A DNA stretch of 64,000 nucleotides. Origin: Hippopus hippopus. Taxonomy: Eukaryota; Mollusca; Bivalvia; Cardiida; Cardiidae. The stretch is taken from NCBI GenBank assembly GCA_946811185.2, contig OX328106.1, forward strand, positions 48,930,311 to 48,994,310. Direction: 5' to 3'. The position numbers and the translations under genes were made by a program. Numbering within the stretch: the stretch's first letter is position 1; each line of letters starts with the position of its first letter. The notes below the pieces were generated by a model. The model saw only the letters and a program-made list of their open reading frames with translations, was not told the DNA's origin and searched no databases. Positions 22,520 through 34,319 of the stretch are shown piece after piece.

Positions 22520-23442
22520 TAAACATCTCGTAAACAATCAATTGATAAACAAATCAAGCTGAGCAGCTGATTTGATACGCATGCCCTGAAAGAAACTTGT
22601 TGTCTGGTGGAATCCTTTGTTAGGATTATTTGTCATCTGCTGGGAAAAGCTGTCGTTTCAGATGACAGTATTGGCTTTTCCTGAAACTCTGAATATCCCT
22701 TTTAAGTTGAGAAGTTATTTATTAATCTTACTTCTGATGCATATTTTATTGAACAAGTTCAGTTAAAAGTACCCGACTTTTGTGGTAAAACAGCAACAAA
22801 ATTCGACGTCAGAGTTTACCAAAGGGCGCAACGAAGGAACCGATAAGACCCTACATACACGATGAATATCTAAATAAGAAATAATGTACACAGGGGCTTA
22901 TAAATAGGACTTTTGACGATATCCTAGAAATGACATGGACCATAATTACAGATCATTGACCGTAGTTGAAAATTTAGATGTATAACATACACACACACAA
23001 AGGAAAAAAAAACATAAAAACTATATTAAACTTTATCTTTGGGCCATGATTTTGTTTAATCAACTGTTATCCTGAGAGAATTCATGACAATCTCAGGCCT
23101 TGAAAATTCCACTCGTCAGCTCGTCATGATGAGTGAGCTCGGCTTTCGGACGAGCAGAAATTTGCAAATGTTCATTCTACCGGACGAGTAAGAAAATTGA
23201 ACAACTTTGCAAATGACATAAACAATCAGAATTAAAGACAATTCTGAGTCTATTGTGACAGAAAAAAGCGACATTTTTGTCCCAAAATAAACTTTAAAAC
23301 GTGATTCGAATCCTTCATTATGAATTCGATCAGCTGGGCATCGATAAACGTTTAATTCAAGGCAGTCAACCACCCAGAAGATATTCACTGATGTAGTATA
23401 AATCACCGTTGCTGTCCTAAAACGTCTTGTTCATTCAGGGCC

Positions 23443-24987
23443 ATATATACTGAACCAAAAAAGAAACTTCCCCTGTGTTTAAGTGCAGATATACACAAAT
23501 ATGAAAATCAGGATTAAACTAGATTTATATGCATTGAAAGAGTATTTTATTGCGACTTTGTGTGAAAAAATTACTGCTGAGGGTTTATCCAAAAGTAGTG
23601 AAATAGTAGTTAAAATGCGGAAGGGGTCGCTCACCAAAATCACAAATTAATACCGGGTATGACCACCTTCAGCATGAAGGACTGCCTGGCATCGTTGGCG
23701 CATAGAACGGATAAGTGTATTGATTTCAGCTTGTGGAATGTTGTTCCATTCCTGAATTAAGGCTTGTCTTAGCTGAATGACATTTGACGGTGGAATAGGG
23801 CGACGTCTAAAACACTGGTCCAAATTATCCCAAAGCTGTTCAATGGGATTCAGATTAGGGCTTTTGGCAGGCCAGTCATTAATAAATGCAATGTTATTCG
23901 CCCTGAGGAAATTCACATTGTCCCTAGCTGTATGGTTTGTGGCATTATCATGCTGAAAAAGAGTGATATTGGCATTATTTTGAAACAGTGAGATAACGTG
24001 CCTCGCAAGAATTTCATCTCGGTAGCGTTGGGCATTTAAATTCCCTTCGATAACTACGAGATTAGTGCGAAAGCCATGTGCAATGCCCGCCCAGACCAAG
24101 ACAGAACCCCCAACCCCAAAACGATCTCGTTCAAGTACGCAACAGTCAGCATAACGTTCATTTCTCCTACGGTATACTCGAACCCTGCCATCACCTCGAT
24201 GAATGGAAAACCTTGACTCGTCCAAGAAAAGAACACTATTCCATTGTTGTCTAAGCCAGCGTTGGTGTGTACGTGCCCAATTAACACGATTTACACGGTG
24301 ACGTCGCGTCCAAACACAACCAACGTATGGACGACGTGCACGTAGCCCACCCTCGCGCAAGCGATTGCGCACAGTTTGGGCACATATACGGTTGTTATGT
24401 GTACCAGGGGTGTTAGCAGCAGTGGCTGTGGCAGTTTGGAAGCAATTGTGCAGGTGGGTGTTCAGAATATAGCGGTCTTGGCAGTGCGTCGTGACGCGAG
24501 GACGTCCACTACGTGGTCGATCTTCCATACACCCTGTTGCTTGAAAACGTTGCCTAAGGTGTCGAATAGCACGAGTAGAACATCCAATATTCATAGCATC
24601 AGCATTCATCGTCATACCAGCATTAAGCATGCCAATGGCATGTTCGCGTAAATTTTGCGGAATTCTAGGCATATCAAAAATAAAGAAAACTAAAAAGAAT
24701 TTAATTTTTTTCAATGTCTTTTTCTTATTGACATGAAAGTCTATAAAATTAGACTGAAAGGTTTCAAAAAATATACACGAATTATACTGGTCCGTGCATG
24801 CACGTGAAAATCGCTTTCAGCGGGTTTCTTCTGCAAAATGCTTTCAATCGAGTTAAAATTTGTTTTATCGGACACATAATCGTTCGCCCGAATATATGTA
24901 GGTCATCTGACATTTTGATTTTTTTTAATAACATTGCATTTGCACTTAAACACAGGGGAAGTTTCTTTTTTGGTTCAGTATATATGC
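23443..24987 (-). mobile_element. Tc1-like element, apparently complete
   Basis: Inverted ends read CTGAACCAAAAAAGAAACTT then CCCCTGTGTTTAAGTGCA, identical on both sides over about 40 bp and framed by TATA-rich TA targets. The exact border is blurred by the palindromic ATATATA. It encloses one intact transposase gene. The identical ends and open frame suggest a recent insertion. Confidence 0.9.
23647..24672 (-). CDS. Tc1-like transposase, intact
   Basis: A 341-residue protein starting MPRIPQNLREHA, a natural Tc1-type start; a further 14 in-frame upstream codons are probably untranslated. The N-terminal helix-turn-helix pair (about residues 1-55) is followed by a GRPR hook (SGRPRVTT). The DDE domain shows LFLDESRF (first Asp), LFQHDNATNHTA (second Asp) and SPNLNPIEQLWD (catalytic Glu). 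There are 35 residues between the second Asp and the Glu, one more than in classical DD34E Tc1 proteins. The enzyme would bind the element's ends, cut them out and insert them at TA. No stop or frameshift is seen and the length is normal for the family. It is the only complete transposase in the window. Confidence 0.92.
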   Translation of the reverse strand: MPRIPQNLREHAIGMLNAGMTMNADAMNIGCSTRAIRHLRQRFQATGCMEDRPRSGRPRVTTHCQDRYILNTHLHNCFQTATATAANTPGTHNNRICAQTVRNRLREGGLRARRPYVGCVWTRRHRVNRVNWARTHQRWLRQQWNSVLFLDESRFSIHRGDGRVRVYRRRNERYADCCVLERDRFGVGGSVLVWAGIAHGFRTNLVVIEGNLNAQRYRDEILARHVISLFQNNANITLFQHDNATNHTARDNVNFLRANNIAFINDWPAKSPNLNPIEQLWDNLDQCFRRRPIPPSNVIQLRQALIQEWNNIPQAEINTLIRSMRQRCQAVLHAEGGHTRY

Positions 24988-25222
24988 ATGTTTAAAAACC
25001 ACGATTAGAATGAACCAGAGCCAAATTGAATGATGCAAATTGAATCATGTAAATTCTACTGACAAAATGATTAGAAATGTGTTATTTTAAACCGGTTATT
25101 AAATGTTATCATTTTTTCCGTTTTTCTGGTACATTCCGTCGGCATTTTAGTCCTGACCATTTGTTGCTATAAATAGAAAACTGATGACTCGGTTTTGGGC
25201 GTCTGCGAAAGTTTGTTAAAAA

Positions 25223-25285
25223 ATGACGGACATCAAAAGCTTCTTTGGAAAGAAAGACGATGAGAAGCTGCAGTCTTGTGTTTGA
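25223..25285 (+). other. Short open frame MTDIKSFFGKKDDEK in the hAT-like element
   Basis: An ATG opens 20 codons (MTDIKSFFGKKDDEKLQSCV) before a stop. An 'IxxFF' N-terminus of this kind is seen at the start of some hAT-family and other nuclear proteins as a PIP-box-like motif; here it may be the remnant of a transposase first exon. Its second half is the unit amplified in the adjoining tandem array. Confidence 0.35.
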
Positions 25286-25489
25286 ATTAAATAAAAAAGA
25301 AAGACGATGAGAAGCTGCAGTCTTGTGTTTGAATTAAATAAAAAAGAAAGACGATGAGAAGCTGCAGTCTTGTGTTTGAATTAAATAAAAAAGAAAGACG
25401 ATGAGAAGCTGCAGTCTTGTGTTTGAATTAAATAAAAAAGAAAGACGATGAGAAGCTGCAGTCTTGTGTTTGAATTAAATAAAAAGTTA
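25251..25489. repeat. 47-bp tandem repeat, five copies
   Basis: Units start (at GACGATGAG) at 25256, 25303, 25350, 25397 and 25444, exactly 47 bp apart and nearly identical, so the expansion is young. The first unit overlaps the short frame at 25223. Confidence 0.95.
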
Positions 25490-25615
25490 CATGTTTGGAT
25501 TATTGATTTTTATATCTTTCCTGCAGGACGAGTAAAAAGCTATGAAGGATGAGTGAATTTTTTATTCCACTTGTCCTTCAGGACAAGTGGATCTTGAAAA
25601 AATTTTCAAGCCCTG

Positions 25616-27138
25616 AATCTATAAATGAAACCTACGGCCGTATGGGGTCTGAAGCTAGCAAAGACTACAGTCAGTTGGGTAGTTCCAAATCACTAACGAG
25701 TAATACGATGCTATACTTTCATTTAAAAATTGGGCCGGGCTCAATACCTTTCCGTCAGAAGGTCTACTGATAAAGAAGGTTTAAAAAATAAATCTCGTTT
25801 CCATTGGTTTAAATTTTGACAATATATTCCCATTCTACAGTGTACATCCATTAGGGTAGTTGCGAATCAAGTGAGGGTATTCCGAATCACTAAACAATTT
25901 GCATATTGGGGTCATCTAACAATGGATTTCAGCTGTCAAAATGACCAAGAGATACATCAATCTAGATTTGTTTAAGTTTCAACGAAGTTAGACCTAATGA
26001 AAATAATAAAAGTAGTAAAAAAGACTTGTGATAAATTTAATTTTCTGCACCACGTTTTACGATGGAAAATTTTGTTTTTGAAATCCCATTGCCAAAGTAT
26101 AAATCACTATAGAACAGGGGACACCCAATATCCATCAGTATGTTCATACTTTTACAGAGGTTTATGAATTTAAGTTTTATGCGTGCCAAACGTTTAAATG
26201 CTTCAAATAAAGAATATAGAATATAGTGTGGAAAAGTAAAAAATTCCTCTGTTTCAGGGCTTTATGTATAAGATTGTTCCTAGGCACAAAGGCCTGTTGT
26301 CAGGGCATCGTCATACAGTTTTATGACGTATAGCATTAGAAAACAAATGGCCATCGCAAATTAGTGAGTGTCTTGAGTGCTTTTTCCCTACTGATTATTC
26401 AGTTTATCTAGTAGCAATGATCACCTTTGACGCAATTTGACCCCCAAATATGACTTTTTAAAAGGTGCCAAAATCCTTATGTAATCAAGTTATGATAGAT
26501 TTTTTAATCGTTTTTATCGATACAAGATTAAATGAAGTGGCAATTTACATCAATTAAAGATAGTGATTAGCTCTGTTAATCACATCCTATACACAATCAC
26601 ATCACTCCATCGTAGGGAAACAGAATGAGATAGTATATGCTGAAGCCGAAGATACTAAAGGAATGACAAAACAGTTTTGTACCATTTTATTTGAGAGAAA
26701 AAAAAAAGGGGGGGGAATGGTTATATTACAAATTATCTATTCAAAACGCAACATAAATATCACAAGATAGCACAAATACATGGTACAATGTTTTCTGTAT
26801 TCTTAACTATTTACAGCTTAAGTAAAAACTAACAGAGTTCTCATTTTCACAGCATTACAGAAGTATGGTCTCACATAATGAAACAAGCAATGCATATCAA
26901 GACTGAGTAAACAAAATCGAAAATAAGCAAAAATATATATCGCTATTGAATCATATAGATGGGGTTGGAGTTTTCGAGAGAACTTGTACCCTTGAAATTA
27001 GGGTACAAGTTCACCAGAGTACAGGTTCACCAAGGCACGACTCCTGATACCTTTTTGAGACAACCCCCACAATCAGCTGATTCGGAACTACCCCACACAT
27101 ACGCATGTGGATCAACTCAAGTATCTCTGATAAATATG
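25616..27138. other. No gene seen
   Basis: AT-rich sequence with a G-run near 26708. I found no exon, TIR pair or tandem repeat beyond 'GGTACAAGTTCACCA' twice near 27000. Confidence 0.45.
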
Positions 27139-28333
27139 CAGGGTTCTCCCTAGGTCCAGAATCCCAAGAGTCATTGACTCTTGGGCCCAAATTTTCAAGA
27201 GTCAAAATGGAATTTCCAAGAGTCTAATAGAAATGTCCAAGGGTCAAAATTATCACGGAGAGATAAGGGTGAAATAATGAAAGCTTTCCATTTATGTTCT
27301 TTGTTTATGGATAGGAATTAGATAAGAAAATACCCTACCTTATGTAGAGACTTGTTGGAATGAAGTGGACAGAAGAATATTAAATTGCAGCCCTAGCATG
27401 CAATTCATCTTGATGAATAAATGGGCACAAACAACTTTTTGAACTGTTTACCAAACAACAAAAACTTTTGACTAGATCATAATTATTTTAGACATTTGCA
27501 GACGACAATTCAAATCAGGGATCTTATATACATGTGTAAATACGATCCCTGTTCAAATGTGGCTGGAACGACTTGGTTTGTCTTTCTTAGCCTAGAACAT
27601 TGTGGAAAAGGGAGAAAATAAAGGTCACATCCATTAAAGTGTTATTTCTTAAGATTTAAGTCTTCTTTTCTTGTCCAATTACTTTTTCTTTCACACTTGT
27701 TCCGGTTTCCCCCCCCCCCCATCATCTAATCTATAGGTTATTGTTTATTTTCATCTTAAAAAGTTTTTCCTAATTTTTAAACAGAGATTTTAGCTTTCAC
27801 TTATTGTTTCATAAAGAAATAAGTATAAATTCACTGTTTAAATGTGTCACCAAAGATGAAAAGATAGTTTGAAGTGCCTCGGATCGGACGACGCCAAACT
27901 GATTTCTGTTGTGTCATGGGTTTTCACGTTTTTTTCCAGCGATCTTTTTTTCAAATCAGTTAATATTTTTACAAGTATTACTGCATGATTTGACATAAAT
28001 TTGTTAATTAGGGTAGCAGTTAACTTGTAAACCTGTCATTTTACACTAGATAATTGGAATAACACCTTTAATTATCATGTTTTCAAAAATGACTCGCCAG
28101 CTTGATTACATGTGATAAACAGAGCTGCGTGCATCTGTACACAGTTGACACTGATAGTGTTTATTATAGGCTACATTCCTGCCAGATGCATGCGACATAA
28201 TTTATATGACCCTTTGGCCGGTAATCTCATGCGTCAGATTGACGCTTAGGCAGATATTTTTGAGCGTCAAAAACGGGTCATTTTGGATTTCCATGAGTCA
28301 AAACCCGGAGTCCCGGGTCAAAGGAGAACCCTG
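27139..28333. mobile_element. hAT-like element with CAGGGTTCTCC ends
   Basis: The termini are CAGGGTTCTCC and GGAGAACCCTG, flanked by a perfect 6-bp repeat AATATG (27133-27138, 28334-28339). Inside both ends the 'CAAGAGTC' and 'GAGTCAAAA' motifs recur. It is non-coding and holds a MITE-A remnant. Confidence 0.75.
27440..27625 (-). mobile_element. MITE-A remnant with a small inserted palindrome
   Basis: The left part 'TTTACCAAACAACAAAAACT' and part of the core are present. A ~38-bp inverted sequence (AGGGATCTTATATACATGTG, about 27514-27550) interrupts it. A similar motif occurs near 32331. Confidence 0.6.
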
Positions 28334-29217
28334 AATATGCGTTGATACATGTATGCAAACACAATTTTTTTGCTCAGCAGAGAAACAATAAAATGGGATT
28401 ATTGAAAAAAACCCGTTATTTTACTTCATTTTCGTTCGTCGCTTAGCGAATTTTCTTCCCGCGGAACATTTGCATAACCAGTATAACGATAAAATTGGAA
28501 TCATGTAAACTATTTCCTAAACGCATAAAAATCGGCAACTTAGTCAGATTTGACCAAAATTTGCACCAGGCGGAGGAAATATGATAAAGAATTGAAAACA
28601 TGAATTTTATGCATATCAGTTAACGTTGACAAGAGTTTTAAACATATATTTAATGGTTGATTCGGAACTACCCATGATTCGGAACTACCCAACTAACTGT
28701 ATCAATAAATACTTAAAGGCATTTATCTTCATTCTGGTTCATTAACAAAATTGATAAGATGCTATAAAATGCAATTAATTACTTAGGTATTTTAAGCATT
28801 CAAAGAGACTGAAACCTCTCACTTACCAAATAAGTTCATTTATCCGTCGTGTCAAGAAATTTGACTTCCGTCATGGAGGTTCCATTTTTCAGTACTAAGG
28901 GAAGTAACCGAGTTGAAACTGTGATGAATATAACCAGAACGTGAGAGTGCGTTTACTATGTACAATACCTCAGGAGGTGCAGCTAGGTCCAGGTGGTAGT
29001 AATTTTCAAACCTCGTTTCACGGCCCAAACAACTGTAGCAAACTTCTTTTTCGGTTCCGTAATTATTATCGTCATTTTTGAAGAGGTAAAGTCAGAAATG
29101 AAAGGAATTTCAAAAAGATCGGACTGGAGCCAAGGCTAGGATTATTTGTGTGGGCCCTGGGCCTATAGGCCAGATCTACTCTGTCAGTATATGAGTCCCT
29201 CCTGCAAACCACCATTT
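28334..29217. other. No gene seen
   Basis: AT-rich unique sequence. 'TGATTCGGAACTACCC' is repeated twice near 28660-28690. Confidence 0.4.
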
Positions 29218-29345
29218 TCGTGGAATTTTCTCCTTTTCCAACAACATTTTCTATCTTATGAGACATATCTCTCCGTCTTCAAGAGTCATTTCATTGATTG
29301 TCTGAAAATAAGCGAGTTGCAAGTTTTGTTATTTGGAAAATACGT
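29218..29345 (+). mobile_element. MITE-A right half
   Basis: It begins in the right core arm (TTTTCTCCTTTTCCAACAAC) and ends near TTGTTATTTGGAAAATACG. Confidence 0.6.
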
Positions 29346-29540
29346 AGACTGACCTCGGGTTTGCGAACAGTAAAAAAAAAACAAAATGGAAGTCAAGATC
29401 AGATTGCACATCTGATCGGGGATCTACACTGTCTGCTTCGTCCTTACAAATCCTGACCAAAACAACACTGTTGGAACAATATTTTGGTGGGGCTGGTTCA
29501 TCTACTCCTGGTCAACGTCCGACTTGAATAGCTTTTGCGG

Positions 29541-29765
29541 ATGTTTAAACATATTTATTTTACATCGATTGAGAAACAAGTTGTTACTCCTTATACTAAT
29601 CTATCTTGAATCTGCTTCCTAGGGACTACACCTGTACTTGCGCCGAATGTGTGGCCAATGAAAAAATCCCAAAGTTGACATCCGCTCCCGGGTCTCAAAC
29701 TCGGGACCTTTTGGTTATGAGGCCTACGCTCTACCTCACACCCACGGATACCACATGGGTGCCGT
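29541..29765 (-). mobile_element. Second SINE type, tRNA-headed
   Basis: On the minus strand the head holds box A-like GAGGTAGAGCGTAGGCC and box B-like GAGTTTGAGACCC. The body reads TTGGCCACACATTCGGCGC and it ends GTAAAATAAATATGTTTAAA. A second copy is at 56912-57128. Confidence 0.75.
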
Positions 29766-29888
29766 AGATTAAAATCCGATTGCAGGGCACATGCAGTCTG
29801 ATCCTATAACTTATGCTAAACTTTGCTCAAGCCATTTCACAGAGGAAATCTTCATTAAAACATTGACTGCCATACTTCACCACGCAGA

Positions 29889-30137
29889 ATCTGAACTCTT
29901 CCCCAAACGACAAATTTTCAGACCTGCCCAAATCGAAAGCATTTGCAGACGACAAAAGAAAGGTGACTCAAAATTTGAAATTTGTTTTTTTTTTTATTTG
30001 GAAGGGTAGAAAACGTTGTGGGGTAGGAGAAAATGCTGGTTACCAGTAATTTCTTTTTTTTTTCCACAATGTGTGATATAGGCCCAGGCTTCTTCTTTAG
30101 GGTACTTAAATCTCAGAATAATTTGGTTAAAGAGTAA
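29889..30137 (-). mobile_element. MITE-A copy
   Basis: It starts GAACTCTTCCCCAAACGAC and ends GGTTAAAGAGTAAA. Poly-T growth in the body and in the right core arm makes it longer than usual. Confidence 0.85.
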
Positions 30138-30186
30138 ATAAAGAAAGTAGGCTAACAACCGACAATTTCACTCTAGATTTCCATTT

Positions 30187-30443
30187 GAGCTATGATCTGT
30201 AAAAAGGGGGCTTAATGCAACTGCAAAATGTTTCGGCCCAGGTCAACCTGCGCAGCCCGCGTAGGCTGACCTGGGCCGAAACATTTTGCATTTGGTAAAT
30301 TTTCTGGATGTCAAAGGAGCAGTGTACCTCATGATTCACCCGGTTGTTAGACAGAATGGGTTATATGGATCCATAATTATGTGATGACTTGCTTGGTATC
30401 GTGGATCACAGACATGCATTAAGCCCCCTTTTGCCAGAGCATG
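30187..30443. mobile_element. MITE-B copy
   Basis: The left end is CTATGATCTGTAAAAAGGGG and the right end is CCCCTTTTGCCAGAGCATGG. The hairpin CCCAGGTCAACCTGCGC / GCGTAGGCTGACCTGGG is nearly perfect. Confidence 0.88.
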
Positions 30444-30487
30444 GCTCAGAATTAAAAGTAGATCTGACTACACTAACGGTTTCAAAT

Positions 30488-30590
30488 TAACTCTTTACCA
30501 AACGAAATACATCTAGATTTGTCCAATTTCAAAGCGTTTGTAGATGGCAAAAAAATATCAATCCAATAATTAAAGTTGTTTCGAATGGTC
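30488..30590 (-). mobile_element. MITE-A left-end fragment
   Basis: TTAACTCTTTACCAAACG and the following body to about 30590; it stops before the core. Confidence 0.65.
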
Positions 30591-30679
30591 TTTCTATTAT
30601 TATACCGTTTTTGAGACACAGAGAGAGGGGGGGGGAGGTAGGAGGGAGAGAGAGTATTCATCTATCATCCTATGTGGAA

Positions 30680-30945
30680 AAGTGGGTACAGATGATTTAA
30701 TGCACGAGTGGCGCTCCGAAAAAAAAAGGGGGTTCAGTATATCTCCAAGCAAGCAGTTGCATGCTGGATATTAAAGATCCATTTTGTCCGGTAACCGAGT
30801 GAATCATAGAGTGGGGCGGTCCTTTGATAGACAGGAAACATACTGATAGTAAAAAGGATCAACTCATGTCAGACTGCATAGGCTGACACGGATCTATACT
30901 CTTTGCAGATGCATTAAATTGCTTTTTTTACTGAGCATGACTCGC
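30680..30945. mobile_element. MITE-B copy, diverged
   Basis: The right end is ATTGCTTTTTTTACTGAGCATG. The internal ATGTCAGACTGCATAGGCTGACA hairpin is shortened and the left end is hard to place. Confidence 0.55.
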
Positions 30946-31622
30946 TAGCATGTACCGGCCATGGTTGCTTGTAATGGGGTCAAGCCTGAACGTTGTTCAA
31001 GACAGTGTACAATTTTAATAATTAATGGACTCAACACCACAGGCTTCCCGTTCAAAATGATGATTCGTTTCATGAATACTCTTTAGTACATGTAGTTCGT
31101 CCAAAACACAATTGTGTGTAGATTCCTTTCTCTTATTTAAGTGCTGTTTGGCCTGTTGATCGAGAATATTTTAATTTTCAGCAAGGCCTTTGGATGCCTG
31201 CTTGGATGTCTGTTCAGAGTGTGATTTTGGAAAGATCTAAGGAAGAAGTGAAAAAAAAGAAAGATAATTTCGAGAAACTGGTAAAGTAGAACTACGGCAA
31301 ATTTTGAGAGGAGGAAGAACTATAAAAGGTGGGGAAAGGTCACAAGGCTTATTATTCAATTGACTTAATGATTTGCTTCCTTAAATTTTGCTTAAAATTT
31401 GATAGATATATTGATAAAGTTTCAAAAATTGAGATGGTAGCCTGAAAGCGATATAGTAGATCTACATCAGTGAAGTCAGAAAGCGTTTTCATTATCTTGT
31501 GCAGGGATCATATATATACACATCTTTATACATAAGATTCCTTTCTTATGTGACATAATTATATTAGTGCAAGTCAATCAGGAGATTTTTCGGTAATAAG
31601 GTAATTGTATATATACATGTAT

Positions 31623-31893
31623 TATATGGCTTGCAACACGTGAAAAAGGACATTCAGACATTTGCGTAAAGTGTCGTCTCGGATCAGCCTGGGCAGTCCG
31701 CGCAGGCTAATTCGAGACGGCACTTTACAACTACAGTAGATTTTGTGCTACAGTATACTTGAGCAAAACAGAAAATTACATAACAACGGAAAGTGTCGTT
31801 TCGGATTAGCATGCGCGGAGTGCGCAGGCTGAACCGAGACGACACTTTACACAAATGTTCGAATGCCCCTTTCCGTGTGTTGCAGGCCATATA
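31623..31893. mobile_element. MITE-C copy with two internal hairpins
   Basis: The ends are inverted repeats, TATATGGCTTGCAACACG and TGTGTTGCAGGCCATATA. Each half contains its own hairpin: GTCTCGGATCAGCCTGGGC / GCGCAGGCTAATTCGAGAC, and TCGGATTAGCATGCGC / GCGCAGGCTGAACCGA. It is non-coding. Confidence 0.88.
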
Positions 31894-33000
31894 GTGTTAA
31901 CTGACTGCGACATTTTAACAACCTATACATGGCTCTGTTTTGTTCAACCGTGTTTTATTTTTATATATAAAACTTGAAAACTGGGTTGAACTTTGAGCCT
32001 GTTATCTGTCAGAAGGTTACAAGAGATACAAGGGGTACAAAGTTTTGAACATTGTGCAGTATTTAAACAATGGTTTGGTGATTTAATTTTATTTATTTAA
32101 GGTAAGTTAATACATACAACATGAAAGGAGCAACGTAACAAAAATATTATGCCGGAAAATGAGTGGAAATTGCAAATAAAAAAGGGGGGCGAACAAATCA
32201 GACTCATATGCATTGGGTGTGAAAAACGTCATGTATAGTGCATTAACACTATATAATTACCTTTTTACAAGAACCATCCAGTGGATTATACTTTACAATG
32301 CCAATTTACCAAACTTGCTTGTTAATAACAGGGATCGTATATACATGTGTATATAAGAACTCTGTTAATAACTATCGAAAAATCTGTCGCCATATGTAAA
32401 CTTTAGGTATGTGGGCTTTTTATTCAACATGTTGAACGCTCTGTTACAGTATGGGAAATAACATGTGATAGCCTGTAGGTATTGTATTGTATTATAGACT
32501 TGTTATTCTTGACCCCTGTATTATAGATAAATAATCCTTCTAGGTATCTTGTAGTATACTTTTAAAATCAATTACAGTTTAGGTTTTGTGTTACCTCAAA
32601 TACCATGGTTAACAGACTCAGATACTCTTCACCACAGTTGGTCACTCTGCGATGTAGGGTATATCATCTTACCGAACAGAGGGGTAAAAGGGGGGAGGGG
32701 AGTAATAAAGGATCTTTTGCCAAAATATCGCTTTCATGTTCGTTGGTACCTTCAACATTTAATACTTTCGTGTTTTGATTCTTTTGAGTTTATTTTCACA
32801 GTTACTCCCCCTGAATTCAGAGCCGCCACTAAACAGTCCCCTGCAGTTTACACAGGTGATATTTGCTTCCAAAATTCAACTTTTGTTATACTCCATTAAA
32901 TTATTGATGAGATTACTGTATTTCCTCCTATGTCTTCCCGCAGTTTATAAGTTTAATACTTTTGGAGAATTCTTGAAAGTTGTTTTCACATCGTTTACTG
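31894..33000. other. No gene seen
   Basis: AT-rich sequence. A stretch near 32780-32850 (CACAGTTACTCCCCCTGAATT) resembles 48605-48645, a small dispersed repeat. Confidence 0.4.
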
Positions 33001-33006
33001 TCAAAA

Positions 33007-34319
33007 CCACGGGGACTTGATCCAGTAATTTTTTGGTATCTTGTAAGTAAAGAAAGACAAGGGGTCGAACTTGGCCGAAGGGCAGATATTACCAGGTTCG
33101 AATTTAGGCCCAATTACAAAGTCAATTTTGATTCAATTTTGTCATGAAATGTACCAAATCACAGCTAAATGAATACGTTCTTTGATGATGCTACAGATTA
33201 TAACCATAATCAATCCGTTTACCGAACACAGATCGAGATATCGAGCAAACTAGGGTCAATTTCGCAGGTCGGACATGACCATGCAACTGGGACACCACTC
33301 TACTTTCAGGGCTAAATGCCACATCTTGGGCATTGACAATCAGTTTTCCTACCAGGCATAGATTAAAAACATGTTAATAAGTAAATTACAGATGACCATT
33401 TCTTTCCACATTGATCAACCAGGGAACAAAACCAATTATTCATTACCTTATCGCAACGGATTTCCAATTAAGGCCATACTAGACCGAAACGACGCTTTTG
33501 TAAAACGAAATTTGATTTGTTGATACTGGACCCGGCTCAGTCTTACTACAGCTGTGAAGCGGGGTTCGTGTTACGATGTCATTTACCGCGAGTTTTGACT
33601 TTTAATCGTAGAAATCTGGAATGCTTGTTAACTGGCTCTTTAGATAATTTTCACGTAACTAAAACTTTTATTCAAAATCTACCCTCAGTAAAGCGAAAGA
33701 AACCCAATTCCTACAGAGAAATCTACTTTCAGTTCCACTTTCGACCAGTTGCTCTACTGTAAAAGTACCAGCTTTGTAATTGATAATATGTGGAGGGCAG
33801 AGAACCAGCAATGCTGACCAATGAAATCATCCCAAGCATACAGATGAAAGCTTGTTAAAATGGCATCGGTTTCGATTTGAAAGATTATAAACCTGAAAAC
33901 GCTGTTGACTTCGGAGGAAACAGAAATTTATTGCCTGTGAGTTATTCATTAACATGTTTTAATTGATGCATAGTAGGAAAACCGGCTGTCAATGGATGAG
34001 ATGTGGCATTTAACCCCGAAAGAAGAGTGGTGTTCCAGTTGCACAGTCGTGTCAGACCTGCAAAATTGACCCTAATTTGCTCGATATCTCGATCTGTGTT
34101 CGGTAAACGGATTGATTATGGTTATAATCTGTAGCATCATCGAAGAACGTATTCATTTAGCTGTGATTTGGTACATCTCATGACAAAATTGAATCAAAAT
34201 TGACTTTGTAATTGGACCGTAATTCGAACCCGGTAATATCTGCCCTTTGGTCAAGTTCGACCCTTTGTCTTTATTTACTTACAAGATACCAAAAAAATTA
34301 ATGGATCAAGTCCATGTGG
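33007..34319. mobile_element. Second foldback element, ~375-bp arms
   Basis: The arms 33007-33385 and about 33943-34319 are imperfect reverse complements (for example GAACACAGATCGAGATATCG against CGATATCTCGATCTGTGTTC). TCAAAA flanks both sides. The ~560-bp spacer holds no gene I recognise; an 81-codon frame near 33517 is unsupported. Confidence 0.8.

Larger units (their letters stand above)
23094..25615. mobile_element. Second hAT-like element, carrying a Tc1 insertion
   Basis: The ends are CAGGCCTTGAAAATTCCAC and ATTTTCAAGCCCTG. The subterminal 'CCACTCGTC...GACGAGTAA' and 'CACTTGTCCTTCAGGACAAG' pieces match the 21436-22519 element. AATCT flanks both sides. It is interrupted by the Tc1-like element at 23443-24987 and contains a 47-bp tandem array. 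Confidence 0.7.

Noticed and set aside
24054..24651. Overlapping frames opposite or within the Tc1 transposase
   Set aside because: They are shadows of the 341-residue gene and have no motifs of their own.
25251..25489. CRISPR-like array
   Set aside because: The 47-bp units are directly adjacent with no unique spacers, in a eukaryotic context.
32588..33020. Plus-strand frames of 80-103 codons
   Set aside because: The frames overlap each other and have no recognisable domain or splice signals. Part of the region is a dispersed repeat also seen near 48605.
33517..33762. 81-codon frame in the spacer of the second foldback
   Set aside because: I see no recognisable domain and cannot show selection. 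A captured gene piece is possible but unsupported.
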